64,000 bases of DNA from Periplaneta americana (Eukaryota; Arthropoda; Insecta; Blattodea; Blattidae), in NCBI RefSeq assembly GCF_040183065.1, contig NC_091132.1, positions 90,778,606-90,842,605 on the forward strand, written 5' to 3'. The notes under the pieces are model-generated. The model did not search any database. It was not told where the DNA came from and saw only the letters and a program-made list of their open reading frames with translations. This document shows, in pieces, positions 10,601 to 20,479 of this stretch (position 1 is the first letter of the stretch; each line of letters begins with the position of its first letter). The position numbers were made by a program, and so were the translations under genes.

Positions 10601-12943
10601 TGGTGTGGTCAAACAGTATTTTATGCTCCTTTTCTATGCTGTGTTGCGCCACTGCAGATTTTTCCGGGTAATACAGCCTCAGGTTCCTCTTATGCTCTTT
10701 GATTCTGTCTTCTATTGTGCGGCCAGTCTGCCCTATGTATACTTCGCCACACTCGCATGGAATCTTGTAAATCCCTGGAGTCCTTAAGCCCTGACTGTCT
10801 TTAACCTGGCGTAGATGACTCCGGATTTTGCTCTGTGGTTTATGGATGGTTTTGATATTAACCTTCTGGAGGATTCTGCTTATTTTGTGTGACACGATCC
10901 CGCAGAATGGAATGAAAGCTTTCTTTGTCGGTTCTTCCTTGCTGTCTAAGTCTATTGTGTTACATCTCGTGGTAACTTGTTTGAGGGCTTTGTTGATGTC
11001 TCTCCGGCTGTAGTTGTTTTGTCTCAAACAAGTTACCACGAGATGTAACACAATAGACTTAGACAGGAAGGAAGAACCGACAAAGAAAGCTTTCATTCCA
11101 TTCTGCGGGAGCGTGTCACACAAAATAAGCAGAATCCTCCAGAAGGTTAATATCAAAACCATCCATAAACCACAGAGCAAAATCCGGAGTCATCTACGCC
11201 AGGTTAAAGACAGTCAGGGCTTAAGGACTCCAGGGATTTACAAGATTCCATGCGAGTGTGGCGAAGTATACATAGGGCAGACTGGCCGCACAATAGAAGA
11301 CAGAATCAAAGAGCATAAGAGGAACCTGAGGCTGTATTACCCGGAAAAATCTGCAGTGGCGCAACACAGCATAGAAAAGGAGCATAAAATACTGTTTGAC
11401 CACACCAAGGTCATTAACAAATCAAGCCACTACTGGGATCGTACAATCAAGGAGGCCATAGAGATCAAGCTGGAGAAAAACAACTTTAACAGAGACAGTG
11501 GACTCCAGCTCAGCCAGGCATGGACACCGGCCTTAGACCAACTCAGGCCCTCTTACAATCAAGGTCATGAAGATCACGGACCGAGGACGGCAACCGATTC
11601 CAACCGGCGGAACAGGGCTCGCCGCCCGCCAAACTTCACGCAGGAATCCCGGGAGGGGCGGAGCTTACGAGCGATGACAATTCCCGGCCCCGGATTGGCC
11701 GATCCGCCAACCAATCCCGTTTCACCTGAGACAGCCTAACATCTATATAACCTTTCGACTTTCTGTTCGGACATCACTTCCCTGAAGATGGCTGCAGAGA
11801 TAGCAGTCGAAAGCTTGGAGCATTCCAAAATCTTAACTCGGCTGATATCCCGCGAAAACATATTAGTGTTTTTCTGTGGTTTAAAGGAATTATTTACTGA
11901 ATTTTCTGTAGAAGTTAAGATGTAATAAGTGTTCGAAGAGAATTTCATTTAGTGTAAACACGTGGTATATTTATGCAAAGTTGACTGTACGACAAAGTGT
12001 TGGTTTAGTTCTTTGTTGCCTGCATGGTTTAAGTTTAGATTGCCTTAAAGCTGGTGTCATTTATACTGGAAGTGAAGAGGTTGTCGTTGAAGACGTCGAT
12101 GAGAATTGAATTTTATTTGATAAGATGATAAATTATTATGTTTTGTTTTATGTTTTAGTGATTTGTGGGAGTAAAGTGCGGACGAAAACTGCCAGAAAAG
12201 TACTACCAACTATGAAGTTCGAATCCCACCAAACACCATAAAAATCAAAGATGAAAAATTAAACATATTTTCATTTTTTGAAGGGCTTGTTCTTCTTTAA
12301 AAATATGAATATATGTTTGATTTTCCATCTTTGATTTTGTGATGTCTGGTGACATTTGAACTTCATAGTTGGCAGAACGTTTTGGTAGTTTTCGTCAGCC
12401 ATGTTGGATTTTGCCCGTCTTCTAGGAAATTACCTTATATTCTAACGGGAAGTAGGCCCACGTGTCCTGGACTTCTATTGCGAGAAGATGGCTCCTGGCC
12501 GATGATTACTACATAATTACCGGATGAAACTTACCTTCTTGATAAAAAGCATCAGAATCTTTCGTGTTGTGAAGGGGGTTGATCTGGTCCTTCAATAAAG
12601 AAAGAAGTTTCATGCTGCTCTCATCCATTACATTGCTTGTATTTATAGGGCCACCTCCAGTCTTCATACGTTCCACCTTCTCGTCTGCCAAGCTCTTCTT
12701 ACATTTTCTTTTAAAATTGTCATAAAATGACTTCAGTTGTTTCACATTTCGCTTTGCGACATTGGGATATGAATTGAAATCACTACAAAGTTTTTCCCAA
12801 GTAGCTTCTTTCTGTCTTAGCGTAGTCCCGTCTGTCTTCTTATTTTCAATTATACATACATACTTTTGTAGAATTTCTATAAAGATTGATTTCTCTGTTG
12901 CTGCAAAATTACTCCCTCGCTGTCTTTTCTGTGGATGTTCCAT
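7605..12943 (-). CDS. Harbinger Myb/SANT-like protein, two exons
   Basis: Exon 1 is 12943-12535 and exon 2 is 8074-7605, with a 4.46-kb intron. The donor reads GAAG|GTAAGT and the acceptor TTTGTTTGTTCAG|TAG. The join is in frame and gives 292 aa with no stop. Residues about 10-82 form a Myb/SANT-like domain of the Myb_DNA-bind_5 type (E-K-x7-L-x2-Y, IENKKTD, TWEKLCSDFN, VKQLKSFYDNFKRKCKK). The middle is Pro/Thr/Ser-rich. The C-terminal 70 residues are Lys/Glu-rich and probably coiled coil (EERKKVIELECEVLND region). In known Harbingers the Myb-like protein imports the transposase into the nucleus and binds the TIRs. Splice sites are inferred, but reading-frame continuity strongly supports them. 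The intron carries a PLE palindrome. Confidence 0.85.
8157..8890. other. Intron sequence of the Harbinger Myb gene
   Basis: AT-rich with no coding signal on either strand that I can identify. It lies between Myb exon 2 and the TIR-flanked insertion that starts near 8891. Confidence 0.5.
9591..9875 (+). repeat. Two-copy direct repeat
   Basis: About 9591-9705 and 9762-9875 are diverged copies of one sequence (motifs TTCTAGAATTTTC, TGGATAATGACGTT and GACGTGAGTGGTGTTA occur in both). The role is unknown; it may be untranslated sequence of an inserted element. Confidence 0.75.
10269..11013 (-). pseudogene. PLE GIY-YIG endonuclease, left arm
   Basis: The PLE-like sequence reads from about 11013 down to the stop at 10269, about 245 residues. 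The open frame continues upstream to 11180, but there it crosses the palindrome centre and reads the other arm antisense. It contains the cysteine-bearing CECGEVYIGQTGR motif (GIY-YIG core), then IEDRIKEHKRNLRL, a conserved KSAVAQHSIEKEHKI segment with the catalytic-region His and Glu, and a Gly/Arg/Pro-rich tail. This is the C-terminal nuclease part of a PLE; the reverse transcriptase part is missing, so it is a 5'-truncated copy. PLE endonucleases nick target DNA to prime reverse transcription. Confidence 0.85.
11014..11739 (+). pseudogene. PLE GIY-YIG endonuclease, right arm
   Basis: Mirror copy of the left-arm frame, differing at only a few residues (for example FCGS versus FCGI before VSHKISRIL). 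Open from about 11014 to the stop at 11739. It has the same GIY-YIG motif and the same C-terminal tail. It lacks the reverse transcriptase domain and any identifiable promoter. Confidence 0.85.
11781..11815 (+). ncRNA. Hammerhead-ribozyme-like motif in PLE terminus
   Basis: CTGAAGA, one unpaired T, stem II GGCTGC/GCAGTC (one G.U) with a 7-nt loop, then GAAA, a one-pair stem III with GC loop, and CTT as the NUH site. Flanking CTTCC and GGAG can form stem I. The left arm holds the mirror copy at about 10207-10241 on the minus strand. Hammerhead motifs are known in PLEs; activity here is inferred. Confidence 0.6.
12178..12400. repeat. Foldback (MITE-like) hairpin
   Basis: About 90-bp arms with roughly 85% match: GACGAAAACTGCC..., ACTATGAAGTTC and ATCAAAGATG on the left, mirrored on the right. 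No clear target duplication. It lies at the right edge of the intron insertion. Confidence 0.75.
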
Positions 12944-13013
12944 GATTTAAATTACGCACTCACGAAGTCACGATAATTCAGGCAAAGACAACTTTACAAC
13001 GATACAAATTCAG

Positions 13014-13060
13014 GAGGCCGTGATCCTATGCAACCAAGAGGCCGTGATCCTATGCAACCA
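13014..13060 (+). repeat. 24-bp tandem duplication upstream of the Myb gene
   Basis: GAGGCCGTGATCCTATGCAA occurs twice, 24 bp apart, 70-115 bp upstream of the Myb start codon on the minus strand. It could affect the promoter; this is inference. Confidence 0.7.
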
Positions 13061-13159
13061 ATCACATTCGCAATTCCAAAGTGATGGTTGTATGAAAAAT
13101 ATGATATGCAAGATACAAATAAGAAATCTCTAAGTTAACAAACGCACGTTAATTTAAAG

Positions 13160-13276
13160 GAAACGGGCTTCGGTGAAATGGCCGTCTTTTAACGATGACT
13201 TTAAAATTAAAAGAACCGTTTGTTAGCATATCGTTTTGGCTCATTTAAAGAAGCTTGGTGAAACTGGGCATGAGTC
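13160..13276 (-). repeat. Harbinger right TIR and subterminal repeat
   Basis: Inverted counterpart of the left end: outer GGTGAAACTGGGC and an inner copy around 13169-13200 (GGTGAAATGGCC...TAACGATGAC). Confidence 0.75.
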
Positions 13277-13941
13277 TATTTTAGAACGTACTTTGAAAGT
13301 GAAACCAAGCGTTTTTTAAAAGGGTTGTAGTAAAGCACTTTCGCTTTGTCAATTGACGAGAAAAAAGTGCTTCTCTTCATTGCAAAATGGTAGTTGCAAA
13401 ATTCATTTGCGTGATTACAACTATTTGCGAAATTATTTTGTATGAAAGGACTATTTAACTTTCAGTGTTGTTATATATGACAGACGAAATAAAATTTATA
13501 AAATAATTTATAATACAAACAACTAATAAATTAACATGTGAGGTAAACGTTAAACGCTGCAGCTAATTAAAAAAGAAGATAGAAAGAAACGAGCTCCATG
13601 AAGCGCTGCCTGAAACACTTAAAAATAACACACAGAATTATTTACTATTACGGAAAGTGGATAAAATAATCAAGAAAACGTGGAATCTTAAACTGAAGAA
13701 CATAGTGTTACTTATTTTATAACATTACTAGCCTTCAATACCACCATGTTCTCTTTGGTGAAGAGTAATGTTATTGATAAATTAAAGTAATTAGGTAACA
13801 TAATTCATAGAAATAAATACAAATAAAATGATGACTGCTGAGGTAACACAAATCCAATAAACACAAATAGGAGAAAAATAAAACGCACTTCCTTTTTAAC
13901 ATATTTTAATATTAATCAAACACTCTAATATGATGATTATG

Positions 13942-13995
<54 letters not shown>

Positions 13996-14005
13996 GTATT
14001 AGTAG

Positions 14006-14077
<72 letters not shown>
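13942..14077. repeat. Mirrored trinucleotide microsatellite
   Basis: (AAT)n at about 13942-13995 is followed after a 12-bp spacer by (ATT)n at about 14008-14077, so the two halves form one long hairpin-capable inverted repeat. Chance poly-Ile and poly-Leu frames across it are not genes. Confidence 0.95.
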
Positions 14078-14099
14078 GTATGTATAGTAATATGTTCAG

Positions 14100-14215
14100 A
14101 CTGTCAGTGTTCATTAGGTCCACTTGACAGGTCATATAATAGGATGAACTCCTCTTCAATACTAGATGCCTTTCAGCCCGATAATTTGTCCCGCAGCAGA
14201 AAATATTTAAATACA
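14100..14215 (-). pseudogene. hAT transposase C-terminal relic
   Basis: In one minus-strand frame the sequence reads IFSAAGQIIG, resembling the hAT C-terminal signature in which an (I/V)FSxAG motif precedes the final helices. A frame change then gives an acidic stretch (SSIEEEFILLY) like the usual end of hAT proteins. Too short and broken to be functional. It supports the hAT identity of the surrounding element. Confidence 0.5.
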
Positions 14216-14899
14216 CCAGTACCTATGTTGTTCTCTGCTAGAATTAAGTAAAACACGTGAACTCTGTTCGAACGTTTGTACTGACCGGTAACGGCTACGG
14301 TTAACCGAGTAACTTCGCTGCTCCGCTGCCAAGCACAAAAACCGATAGAACCGAGTACTGTTATTGCAAGTTATCTTGAACCTTACATCGCCTAAGTCTG
14401 TCTTTCGAACTGCTCGGTACGGCATGTACTCATCAACGTAACGGCACGGCATTGCAAGAATGCCCTTCCCTCGGGTAACGTGACTCTTTTCAGAAAACGT
14501 TGGTTCTTAAACTTTACGGCTCTCTACTATAAAAGAACTTGGTTCATGACATACATCATTATCTCACGACACTCGGGTTTTGAGAGGAGAACATGATTTC
14601 GTAGCAGGTTTTAAATAACCTGTAATGAGTAAGTATTTAAATATAATAGTGTGTACACTCCTCCCTCATCCGGGCTGAGGACCGGCAATGGCGGAGATAC
14701 CACAGCTATTTCTATACATTATAACTTATAGGTCTACATAACTTACACCTAGAGCTGATATGTATATATTCTTATAACAATATTTTACAGGCTTATTATT
14801 TGAATTTACATTAATTTACAATTATATACAATCCATATCCCTATCATTGCTGCCATCATCGTCATCGTCTTCATCGCTTGGTCCAAAATTAGTTATTAT

Positions 14900-15360
14900 T
14901 TCGTCAATGGCATCATCCATTCGGAATTATTTTCTTAATTGTAGGTACTACTTTCTGAACAAGATAGAATTCTTCGATTGTATCCCGAATGACATGTTGA
15001 TCGAAATCGTCCATTTCAACTTTACACAAGTCCTGGAATGAAGTAATATGTTTTGCAGAACTATAACAAAATAATAACTTACAACAGTCATTCATTATGT
15101 CGCTCACAGTACACACACTATTGTACATAACTATTATAGCAATAATTTCTAAACATTACATACCTATTCTTTCTCGGAGTAGTGTGAGGTTGATTTGGTT
15201 GTAATGCAATATTCGTCTTAATTCTCTTTACGGAACTAATACTTTTGCCAGAGTATTTAGCCGCTCTCTCATATTCCTTATCAAGAGGTGCCATCAAACA
15301 TTTGTTTAATTTTTCTTCCTCTCAACATTTAATTATATTTGCGATAACTTCTCTTTCTCC
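14900..15360 (-). pseudogene. Decayed transposase N-terminus, family uncertain
   Basis: About 15360-15165 reads a helix-turn-helix-like segment (YERAAKYSGKSISSVKRIKTN) ending TPRKNR just before a GT donor-like site. About 15128-14905 reads a helical segment (VEMDDFDQHVIRDTIEEFY then VPTIKKI). The order of HTH, basic linker and DDFD..V.R.T...FY resembles N-termini of IS630/pogo-type insect transposases. No catalytic domain follows. It may be nested in the hAT or captured by it. Confidence 0.4.
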
Positions 15361-15650
15361 GATGTGGATAACTGCGTTGCTTTTTCTCCGCGGTGGTGTG
15401 ATTTCACCATAATTACTACCCTGTGGTTGTGCTCCATGTAAACATTACTGGTACGCAGTGAAGGAAATAGTACTATGTTTCTTGACAAGAGATTATGATG
15501 CGGAGCATGCGCAAACAACTCAGTTGGCTCCACCCACGTTACGCGCTTCCTTCCCTCCGCCCTTCTGTCACCGCTCAGAAAGTTCAAGATAACTTGCAAT
15601 AACAGTAACTCAACAGTTCTACTCGCTCAGTCCCCAGCTCTACATCAGAC

Positions 15651-16145
15651 GGTGTAAAACCATTTGATAGTTTATATGCGTTTTATACTTTCCCGATGAA
15701 TGTGATCAGGACTAAACTTTTGAGTATTCCAACACGTTCTCGAATTTTACATTTCCAACGTTTCGGAAATAGGTACATGTTCCACCATCAGGGCAGAAAG
15801 GTGTGACCAGAGGGATTGCCTACTTTAGGTATATTTATCTCTCCCGAAAGTGGAACTTGTAGGTACGTACTGTAGTTTCGAAACGTATGAAATGTTGCAT
15901 TTCAGTATAAGGTGGAATACCCAAATGTCCGTTTATCATCTGCTAGTTTCTTTCTTAATTCTACTGATGTCTCACACTCTGTATACAATATCTGAATTAA
16001 AATACCAAAGGTACTTCTATTCTGATTGAGTTAAGAGCATTTCACAATTTACAGATTGGCAAGGATCCGTAAGCTTTTCCTAAACGCACAAGTATTATCT
16101 ATGCAAGATCATTAGCTGTAAAATCCTCCAGTATCCTACCTTCTG
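15651..16145. other. Intergenic, nothing recognised
   Basis: AT-rich, no termini or coding signal seen. Confidence 0.5.
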
Positions 16146-16149
16146 TCTA

Positions 16150-16560
16150 GCGCCGTAGTGTCGTGATCTAATTCATTTTGTATAGGACTCTGGTTAACGA
16201 ATGCACGCTGGTTCGAGTCCTCATGGGGGAAGAAATTTTCTCATGAAATTTCGGCCAGTGTTTGGGATCCAGTGACCACCCAGCATCGTGATGCACTTGG
16301 GGAGCTACGATAGGTAGCAAAATCCGGTTTCGAAAGGAAGGTATAACGGCATGGGGAATCATCGTGCAAAACATACGATGCCTTTATTTCTGGTTCGAGG
16401 ATCGTCCACCTCTACTTCGGCATGTTGACATGAGTCCAGCAGGTGGCTGATCGGTCTGGGTCCTTCAATGGCTGTAACGCCATGGATGATGATTATTATT
16501 ATTATTACTATTGTTGTTGTTATTATTATTATTGTTACTATTATTATCCTATCTTCTAAT
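16150..16560 (+). mobile_element. tRNA-derived SINE with (ATT)n tail
   Basis: About 345 bp beginning GTAGTGTCGTGATC. It has a pol III B box (GGTTCGAGTCC, about 16211-16221), a conserved body (CCACCCAGCATCGTGATGCA, then GGGGAGCTACGATAGGTAGC) and a GATGATGATTATTATT tail grading into a microsatellite to about 16550. It has the layout of an insect tRNA-SINE. The A box is diverged, so the copy is probably inactive. Confidence 0.8.
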
Positions 16561-17114
16561 ACTTTTTAAGTATGATCTTCATAATACCATTTAATTGAAG
16601 CCTCATACTAATTTCCCTATAATTCCCAGGATTTTTCCTCTTTTCTTTCGTATGAATGGCAAAAATATAAAAAAAAAAAATGATTTTAAATATGGGATCT
16701 AGGAGGAGTAAGAGCTTAAAGTAACTTTGTGTTTTCTATTGCATAACCCAAAATTGTAAACGGTATGATAACATTATATCTGAGAAGTCTCGTACTTTTT
16801 GTCATATTGTACAGCGTTGCTTGTTGTCTTTCTCCTACAGTTACAAAGTCGGGTTGAAATTCGGCATTTTTCATTCGATATCCATTTTTTTTCGATTAGA
16901 AATTAATATCGAATAACATAAAACAACTAAATGGAATTATCTGTTAATTATGACTTACACTTTCTTGTGTGTTATCGTTTCATTAGATTCTTTCCATTGT
17001 ATATATCCGAGAAAATGGTACTCTTATTATTATAAATTTCTTTCCGATTTTTTCAAGTACTGATTCCAACCTAATTCGTACTTAAACTACGGTTGTACTA
17101 TTTTCGTTAAATTC
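16561..17114. other. Intergenic, nothing recognised
   Basis: AT-rich without coding signal. Includes a short poly-A run at about 16670. Confidence 0.5.
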
Positions 17115-17440
17115 TGTTGTTATGAAATCTCCTGATTCGCTCTTGTGTTTAAAATTTCATATTTCTAATTGTTCTTTGAATAAATTTTGTAACTGTCCTA
17201 TTCTAAACGAATCTCCTCAAGTTAACTATCTCGAAATAATAATCGATCAGCATTTACGTTGCGATAAAAATGTTCTTTTTCCTTGCATTGGATTAAGAAG
17301 AATTATTCACTATTTTCTTATCCTACGAAATTACTTGACTATCCATACGTTAGGCCTACGACTGATTTACCTCGCATTAGTACAAGTAATATTACGATAT
17401 GGTATTATATGATGGGGTAGTGGTTTTAGTACCTCCCTCA
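17115..17440 (+). pseudogene. LINE reverse transcriptase relic
   Basis: Degenerate copy of the segment at about 28270-28620 of the LINE in this window. Shared motifs are VNYLEIIIDQHLR (KYLGVVIDQYLR in the better copy), then LR.IIH.F..LR and L.YLALVQVILRYGII (VYLALFQSVIQYGII). It lies after the YADD box in the thumb region. Flanks show no termini. Confidence 0.75.
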
Positions 17441-17735
17441 TGCCAATGACACTAATTAAAGCCCGGTCCAAGGCTCTATAACAAGATAACAACTAAATTG
17501 CCAAATATTCAATTTGCTAATGGTTCTTAATTTAAAATATCAATTGAACATTATTGTTTAAGGAGGCAATATAAAGATTCAGTTAATGTAATATGTGTTC
17601 TTCTCTTTATCTTTATAATTTTTATTTGTTGTCAGTTAATTAAATTCTTGCTTTAAAATTTTGTGGAATGCCCTGAGACGACTATGTACTACTCTTTCTG
17701 GAGGTGCTACAGTTATTTTATTATATAAAACAATA

Positions 17736-18614
17736 CGAGGTGTGATCATTAAATTCCGAAACCTGTCCCATAAATGGAAATACAATTACCCGATTTAAAT
17801 TTGGCTGCCATCCCCTTCAAAAGTAGTTCCCTTAGGCAGCTATACACTGACCCCGCGTGACGGCCACTTTTGGAATGCCTCCTGGAATTCGCGTTCTTGA
17901 GGCCTGTCAACTACCTTCTGCCATTCGCGTTAGATCTCCTCCACAGTGTCAAAACAGCGATCCTTAAGCTTGAATTTCATCTTCGGAAAAAAAAAAGTTG
18001 CGGGGAGCCAAATGTGATGAATACGGGTGGTGAGGAACGACGACCACCTTGTGACGGGTGCAAAACTGTCGCGTTGCGAGAGCTCTGTGAGCTGGCACAT
18101 TGTCGTCATGGATGTGGACGTGAGGATCATTAGAACCTCTTCAAATGACGCGTTTAAAATGTCAGCAATTTCTGTGATGGTGATGCTTCGATCATCCTGC
18201 ACAATCATCGTGCATATCTTCGGCAGTGTTGCACGTGTGTGGTCAACCTGGCCTCTCGTCGACCTCCAGCGATGTTCTGCCATTCCTAAAACGCGAATGC
18301 CACTCAAAACACCTCGCCCGACTCTCTGCTTCATTCCCGTAGGCTTGCTTCAACATTCCACGGGTTTCAGTTGCCGATTTCCCAAAGAATCTGATGTTGG
18401 CTCTCTGCTCCAGTTTCCAGTTTATCCTGATTTCGCAAATGCGCTGATGCACGTGCTAATATAACCTTGTATAACACAGGTCTCAATGAAGATAGTGCTT
18501 TGAAACTTTGTGTCGCGTCTCTTCAGGGTCATCTAACGTCACTGTTGCTCGAGCGTGTTAATCACATGATCCCTTCGCCAACAGTCAGTCTCAAAATTTA
18601 ATGATCACATCTCG
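17736..18614 (-). mobile_element. Internally deleted mariner
   Basis: The inverted repeats CGAGGTGTGATCATTAAATT (left) and CGAGATGTGATCATTAAATT (right, reverse complement) are flanked by TA on both sides (17734-17735, 18615-18616). At 879 bp it is shorter than the usual 1.3 kb. The minus strand keeps the N-terminal mariner region, with KLEQRANIRFFGKSATET..MLKQAYGNE followed by ECFEWHSRF-like sequence at about 18452-18243. The following part continues in another frame (SITITEIADILN). The catalytic half with the second and third Asp is missing, so it is non-autonomous. Confidence 0.88.
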
Positions 18615-18639
18615 TATGTTCATTATTCTAGCAATAAAA

Positions 18640-18640
18640 A

Positions 18641-18705
<65 letters not shown>

Positions 18706-18729
18706 GTTGTGTAACTTATGAATCGGCAA

Positions 18730-18797
<68 letters not shown>
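18640..18797. repeat. Mirrored trinucleotide microsatellite
   Basis: (ATT)n at about 18640-18704, a 28-bp spacer, then (AAT)n at about 18732-18797: a second hairpin-capable microsatellite pair like that at 13942-14077. A SINE begins immediately after it. Confidence 0.95.
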
Positions 18798-18800
<3 letters not shown>

Positions 18801-18802
18801 CC

Positions 18803-19045
18803 ACCGGCGTTGCTCAGTCGGTTAAGGCGCTTGCCTGCCGGTCTGAAATTGCGTTCGGGCGCGGGTTCGATCCCCCCTTGGGCTGATTACCTGGTTGGGT
18901 TTTTTCCGAGGTTTTCCCCAACCATAATGTGAATGCAAGGTAATCTATGGCGAATCCTCGGCCTCATCTCACCAAACATCATCTCGCTATCACCAATCTC
19001 ATCGACGCTAAATAACCTAGTAGTTGATACAGCGTCGTTAAATAA
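18803..19045 (+). mobile_element. tRNA-derived SINE
   Basis: A tRNA-like head carries an A-box region (GTTGCTCAGTCGGTTAAGGC) and a B box (GGGTTCGATCC). The body is CCGAGGTTTTCCCCAACC..., and the 3' end is GACGCTAAATAACC...CGTCGTTAAATAACC followed by an (AAT)-rich tail. This is a different family from the SINE at 19312, although the 3' GCGTC..AAATAACC motif is shared. Confidence 0.88.
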
Positions 19046-19311
19046 CCAACTAAAAATAATAATAAGAATAATAACGATAATATTAACAATAATAATTTAA
19101 AAATAAAATATTCATAGTAATAATAATAATTTATAGACTTGCATTCTTAAGTTTAACGTAAGAGTCTTAAAATGTTGATTTCTATGTAAGTTTCTGTATT
19201 TGTATAGGCCTAATATATTTTTACATAGTTTTCAATTTTACTTTTATCTATAAATCCAATTGAATCAAAGTTCTCTTGTATATTCAGCTCTTAATTTTTT
19301 ATTATTTTAGT

Positions 19312-19556
19312 AGGTTATTTTACGACGCTTTATCAACAGCTTTACTTATTTAGCGTCTGAATGAGATGAAGGTGATAATGCCGGTGAAATGAGTCCGGGA
19401 TCCACCACCGAAAGTTACCCAGCATTTGCTCATATTGGGTTGAGGGAAAACCCCAGAAAAAACCTCAACCAGGTAACTTGTACCCACCGGGAATCGAACC
19501 CGGGCCGCCTGGTTTCGCGGCTAGACGTGCTAACCGTTACTCCACAGGCGTGGACT
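19312..19556 (-). mobile_element. tRNA-derived SINE (family with copies at 31963 and 43355)
   Basis: Read on the minus strand it starts with CACGCCTGTGGAGTAACGG and a tRNA-like head with B box GGGTTCGATTCC. It continues TTACCTGGTTGAGG, CCCTCAACCCAATATGAGCAA and CACCTTCATCTCATTCAGAC, ending GCGTCGTAAAATAACC. The A and B boxes are well preserved, so pol III promoter function is possible. Confidence 0.9.
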
Positions 19557-20479
19557 TCAGCTCTTAAAATTGCATATTAGTTTGAATATATGAGAATCTG
19601 TTTCTATTCTTTTATTTTATTTATTATCATAGCTATTGCTTTATTTCTATATTTTGCAATCTCTTTAAAGACGCATCCAGTCATTTCAGGGATTAGGGTG
19701 AAAAGACTGAGATAAATCGGCAAACAAATGTGGAATTACAGCTCTCGGGAATTAAATTATTCGAAATTAGAAATGGGACACATATTTACTGCTCACTTGC
19801 GAACATACTGTAGAAGAGATCTCTTGCAGTTTTTTATTCAATTAATTGCATTTCGATTCCCGTAGTCTTCTATTTTGAATGGGCGCAAAGCGGAATTTCA
19901 CTGATGTTTACTTCAGTAGCAGACTATTTGATATGCATGAAGTGAGATCGGAATGTATAATGGATTTTTCTATTCTCGGTAAAAATGATCGCAGTTCTCG
20001 CTCTTCATCAATATTTTGTTCATATCACTGCATTACGCTTATTTTAAATAACTGACATTTGCGATATCTAGCTGATCGAATTCTACAAACAGTTTATGTC
20101 AATGTTTCTGAATTAATCTCACTTAGAGGCTTAGGTAAATTATGGGTCCATATTTTGTCATCTGTTCTGTAGTTGCGATTTTTCCATGTGAGTTAGCGAT
20201 ATCTGTTTCCCAATGCATATTTCATGACTTACGGTTCTTTTTATTACATACTCCGTATAATACAAATGTTCGATTAGGCTATGTGCTATGTGTAATCGGA
20301 ATAACAATTCACCGACACCCGACAAGCTAGAATGCTGAATTTCTGTTCCCGGGACATGTTCGAAATCTTGAGTTCTACATGGAATTTGTCAAGGAAAAGA
20401 TTGTATTTGACATTGTGCTATCATAAATGACATACGATTAGTTTACACATTCGGAATAAAAAAAATAATCACAAAAAAA
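19557..20479. other. Intergenic, nothing recognised
   Basis: No coding signal or repeat structure that I can support. Confidence 0.5.

Larger units (their letters stand above)
10109..11866. mobile_element. Palindromic Penelope-like element with 12-bp target duplication
   Basis: Two nearly identical arms of about 845 bp (about 10142-10985 and 11022-11865) face away from a roughly 40-bp centre. The insert is bounded by the perfect duplication TGTTTTTCTGTG (10097-10108 and 11867-11878). Only the left arm has an extra 33 bp (10109-10141). Each arm codes outward for a PLE GIY-YIG domain. The inverted-dimer form with 5' truncation is known for PLEs. The very low arm divergence points to a recent insertion or to gene conversion. 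Confidence 0.88.
8891..12495. mobile_element. TIR-flanked insertion in the Myb intron
   Basis: About 8893-8933 (GCCATCTTCCTGCAATAG...) is matched in inverted orientation by about 12451-12490 (GCCATCTTCTCGCAATAG... in reverse complement). An inner inverted match is TAGAAGACGGGCA at about 9470-9485 and 12410-12425. This suggests a 3.6-kb element with subterminal repeats, itself holding the palindromic PLE at 10109-11866. I see no target duplication and no transposase, so the family is unknown. Confidence 0.45.
2805..13276. mobile_element. Apparently complete PIF/Harbinger transposon, 10.5 kb
   Basis: The ends are inverted repeats: GACTGACACCCGGTTTCACC on the left; the right end in reverse complement begins GACTCATGCCCAGTTTCACC. 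A TA flanks each side (2803-2804 and 13277-13278). A second copy of the GTTTCACC..TCGTTA motif lies just inside each end. The element has the two genes expected of animal Harbingers: a DDE transposase (2995-4074, plus) and a Myb/SANT protein (exons 12943-12535 and 8074-7605, minus), transcribed towards each other. It is inflated by a 178-bp satellite (4360-7358) and by PLE and other insertions in the Myb intron. Harbingers usually duplicate 3 bp (TWA); only TA is matched here, so the exact border is uncertain by a base or two. Confidence 0.85.
2692..15642. mobile_element. Old hAT transposon hosting a Harbinger insertion
   Basis: Imperfect terminal inverted repeats are TAGGGCTGAGGAC on the left and, in reverse complement, TAGAGCTGGGGAC on the right. 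They are flanked by a perfect 8-bp duplication CATCAGAC (2684-2691 and 15643-15650), the length typical of hAT elements. Removing the Harbinger at 2805-13276 leaves about 2.5 kb, a normal hAT size. The minus strand at about 14100-14215 reads an FSAAGQII-type motif typical of the hAT C-terminal region. No full transposase remains. An inverted copy of the right subterminal sequence lies at about 14353-14388, so the interior is rearranged. A second decayed transposase fragment sits at 14900-15360. Confidence 0.72.

Noticed and set aside
13896-14251. Poly-Ile and poly-Leu open frames
   Set aside because: Translations of AAT/ATT microsatellites.
18803-18880. Functional tRNA gene
   Set aside because: Boxes A and B are present but the sequence continues into a SINE body and tail, and the acceptor stem does not close; the same holds for 16150, 19312, 29905, 31963, 32300 and 43355.
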